Source: Verrucomicrobiota bacterium (GTDB lineage: Bacteria; Verrucomicrobiota; Verrucomicrobiia; Limisphaerales; DSYF01). From it: a stretch of 47,765 bases of DNA. The notes beneath the pieces are model-generated. The model saw only the letters and a program-made list of their open reading frames with translations. It was not told where the DNA came from and searched no databases. The DNA is taken from NCBI GenBank assembly GCA_025457615.1, contig JALOTZ010000033.1:1-47765 (forward strand). The letters run 5' to 3'. Every line of letters begins with the position of its first letter. The stretch's first letter is position 1. Made by a program: the position numbers and the translations under genes. Shown here one piece after another: positions 46,061-47,765 of the stretch.

Positions 46061-46804
46061 TCAACCTGCCGTCGCCGTCAGTCCCCCATCTACGACAATC
46101 GTCTGGCCCACGATGTATGAGGCCGCGCTGGAGGCCAGGAACACAACCGTCGAGGCCACCTCCTCGGGTCTTCCAAATCGTCCCACGGTGATCCGCTCCA
46201 CACTTCGCTGCCGGATCTCAGGGGGCAGGCGAGCGGTCATGTCTGTTTCGATAAACCCCGGAACAACCGTGTTGACGCGGATGCCGCGCTTGCCCACCTC
46301 GGCCGCCAAGGAGCGGCTGAACGCCAGCAGGGCTCCCTTGGATGCGGCATAGTTGGTCTGGCCGGGCACGCCCACCAACCCTGAAACCGAAGCGATGTTG
46401 ATGATCGAGCCGCGACGGGCCCCCAGCATGGGGCGGACCGCCGCCTTGGACCAATGAAAGGCGCCGTTGAGATTGGTATCCAGCACCCGGTTCCAGTCCT
46501 CCGTGGGCATCAACAGGAGGAACATGTCGGCAGTAATCCCGGCGTTGTTGATCAGCACGTCAAGACGGCCGTTTTCATTGGCCAGGCGTTCTACGGTTGC
46601 CTGGATGGTGTCCGGATCGGTTTGCGAGCAGTGTAGTGCTTGAGCGCCGCAGGTCGAGGCGACCTGACGGGCTTCCTCTTCGTGGTGATGATAGGTGAAA
46701 AAGACACGCGCACCCAGGACGGCGAAGCGTTCGACGATGGCTCGTCCGATTCCGCGGGATCCGCCTGTGACGAGAACGATCTGACCTTCAAACTCCGATT
46801 GCAT
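46061..46804 (-). CDS. fabG: 3-oxoacyl-ACP reductase-like SDR
   Basis: A 247-residue short-chain dehydrogenase. TGGSRGIG lies at 13-20, NNAG at 86-89, and the catalytic S139, Y152 and K156 are seen in IASVSGLVG and QTNYAASK. The end [17 protein letters not shown] is typical of FabG-like reductases, which reduce 3-oxoacyl-ACP in fatty acid synthesis. Two points are unusual: MQSEFEGQ replaces the common MxLxGK start, and no other fab gene is adjacent. A second FabG-like role in sugar or polyketide reduction is therefore possible. Confidence 0.85.
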   Translation of the reverse strand: MQSEFEGQIVLVTGGSRGIGRAIVERFAVLGARVFFTYHHHEEEARQVASTCGAQALHCSQTDPDTIQATVERLANENGRLDVLINNAGITADMFLLLMPTEDWNRVLDTNLNGAFHWSKAAVRPMLGARRGSIINIASVSGLVGVPGQTNYAASKGALLAFSRSLAAEVGKRGIRVNTVVPGFIETDMTARLPPEIRQRSVERITVGRFGRPEEVASTVVFLASSAASYIVGQTIVVDGGLTATAG

Positions 46805-46992
46805 GATGCGTAAAGTGGCTGACAGGACGCTCCACGGTCTGCCTCAACTCCCGCCATGCCGCCACTGGTGGTCCGGCCAGCAGAGCGTGGCGAGCAGTAT
46901 GCGGTTCAACCGCCGCCTCAGGGCGGCACTATCTCACCCGCAATCGATTCGATCAACGCGCAAGCGATTGAATATGTACCGTGTGTGCCCTG

Positions 46993-47071
46993 ACAGGAGT
47001 CGAACGGACGATTCCCCGCCTCGTTCGACGCTTGTTCCTGTGTCGTCCCGGGCAAGGGGTTTGCCTGGGAC
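46993..47071. other. Two adjacent hairpins in the gap before the unknown gene
   Basis: Hairpin 1: ACAGGA-GTCGAACG (46993-47006) pairs with CGTTCGAC (47022-47029) and TCCTGT (47036-47041), leaving a 6-nt bulge. Hairpin 2: CCCGGGCAA (about 47047-47055) pairs with TTGCCTGGG (47061-47069). They lie just beyond the 3' end of the minus-strand gene and could act as a terminator or RNA structure; no T run is seen. The rest of 46805-46992 shows no gene. Confidence 0.4.
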
Positions 47072-47082
47072 AGGAGATCCCA

Positions 47083-47343
47083 TCAAGCGTAAAGCTGGGT
47101 GACCACCGCTTCGAAGAACTTCGAATCCAGTCGGCCCCGTTGCAGGGCGGCATGGACCAATCCGCGTTCAGCGATGGCGGGGGCCATGCCGGTGTCGGTG
47201 GCGATGCACTGTACTAGATGTTGAAAGTAGCCGTCTTCCTGGCACCTCAGCCGGGCCTGGGGGGTGGGGGGCGTCACGAACCCTTCGTCGCACAGGTACT
47301 TGTAACGCACAACGTCCACGAGCACTTCTTCGTATGATCCCAT
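47083..47343 (-). CDS. Small conserved-looking protein, unknown
   Basis: An 86-residue protein: MGSYEEVLVDVVRYKYLCDE, then GFVTPPTPQARLRCQEDGYF, QHLVQCIATDTGMAPAIAER and GLVHAALQRGRLDSKFFEAV. GGAGAAG lies eight bases before the ATG at 47343, so this short start is preferred to the longer open frame (to 47592). Predicted mostly helical, with two or three cysteines but no metal motif. I do not recognise a family. It has no neighbour to indicate a function. Confidence 0.5.
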   Translation of the reverse strand: MGSYEEVLVDVVRYKYLCDEGFVTPPTPQARLRCQEDGYFQHLVQCIATDTGMAPAIAERGLVHAALQRGRLDSKFFEAVVTQLYA

Positions 47344-47765
47344 GACACTTCTCCGATCTGGGGAGGCCCCCAAAGGCGAGGTTTTCCTTTGGAAGGATGC
47401 CTTGTTTGTTCCTTTCCGCCTCCCCGTTTTTGAGGGAGCCAAGGGTGTACCAGATGGCGTTCTTGAACCCAAAAGCGGACCATTACGGATTGACAGCGGT
47501 GGCAAGTGTCTGGTGCGGGGCCGTCGGTTTCTCTGGTGGTCTGGCGTTGGCGTCATTTCTCCGCCAGATCCCCGGAGCCTGGCGGGTGGCATCGAGACCA
47601 GCCCTCGTGATCAGGGAAGCCCTATGTGGAATCCGAGACAACTGGCAACTTCGCAACTGGAGCAACTCGCCGTGCGCCAAAAGTTACTGTTACCCGGGAG
47701 GGTGATACGTTGTGCCAAAAGGGGTGTTACCCGATGGCGGACTCGGTTTGTTGGCGTGTTGGTGT
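47344..47765. other. Right edge, no supported gene
   Basis: Open frames on both strands have no recognisable domain or ribosome site. The far end (TTACCCGGGAGGGTGATACG) shows nothing definite. The sequence may include a promoter for the small minus-strand gene at 47083. Confidence 0.4.

Noticed and set aside
46985-47045. tRNA-like string (GACAGGAGTCGAAC) on the minus side
   Set aside because: Only a T-arm-like element is seen; no acceptor or anticodon stems can be drawn.

Overview
The window looks like a chromosomal segment of a high-GC verrucomicrobial bacterium, possibly of the Limisphaerales/Pedosphaera lineage (inference). The pointers are: PEP-CTERM sorting signals, two TIGR03790-type proteins, a GxxExxY protein with its typical AACCACAAAGAACAC-type repeats, a one-subunit SdhC, twin pseudopilins, and secreted proteins ending in a ..FYRV module. 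The only RNA gene seen is a tRNA-Thr(TGT). I see no CRISPR array, no rRNA and no intact transposase.

Layout. 1-2520 is a decayed accessory island: a tandem 130-bp repeat, a GxxExxY protein and three toxin-antitoxin loci in a row. In each locus the toxin is broken (truncated, nonsense codon, or cut by repeat-like sequence), while two antitoxins remain intact. 2673-6776 (minus) is the succinate dehydrogenase operon sdhC-sdhA-sdhB, with an ORF6N-domain gene fitted tightly between sdhA and sdhB. 7047-12267 (minus) is a five-gene redox operon: Tat-exported aldo/keto reductase with a Cys cluster, DUF6599-like protein, Tat-exported DUF362 protein, a natural NapH-NapG-type membrane polyferredoxin, and a zinc-ribbon peptide. 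It is divergent from a secreted six-CxxCH cytochrome (12782-15481). 15610-21540 holds recQ, a FUN14-like protein, a YdcF-like protein, a YdcH-like protein and miaB.

21831-31750 is a surface/export block. Two TIGR03790 proteins flank four tandem PEP-CTERM proteins and a HAD-type protein. At its centre is an AT-rich divergent intergenic region with four near-consensus DnaA boxes. 31850-36207 carries a sugar isomerase-like protein, a TatD nuclease and the convergent pair gmd/fcl (GDP-L-fucose synthesis). 36735-37734 has two tandem pseudopilins separated by a strong UUCG terminator. 37866-47343 carries an NCS2-type permease, transketolase, a lipoprotein, an FKBP isomerase, a lytic transglycosylase, a polysaccharide deacetylase, tRNA-Thr, a FabG-type reductase and a small unknown protein.

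A MITE-like repeat of about 100-160 bp, with terminal inverted repeats of the form TCTGGACACTGTCC / GGACAGTGTCCAGA, occurs five times in intergenic gaps. It accounts for several misleading N-terminal ORF extensions. The strongest candidates for something new are this repeat family, the toxin-only decay in the left island, the ORF6N gene inside the sdh operon, and the Tat-AKR/DUF362/polyferredoxin operon with its divergent multihaem cytochrome.
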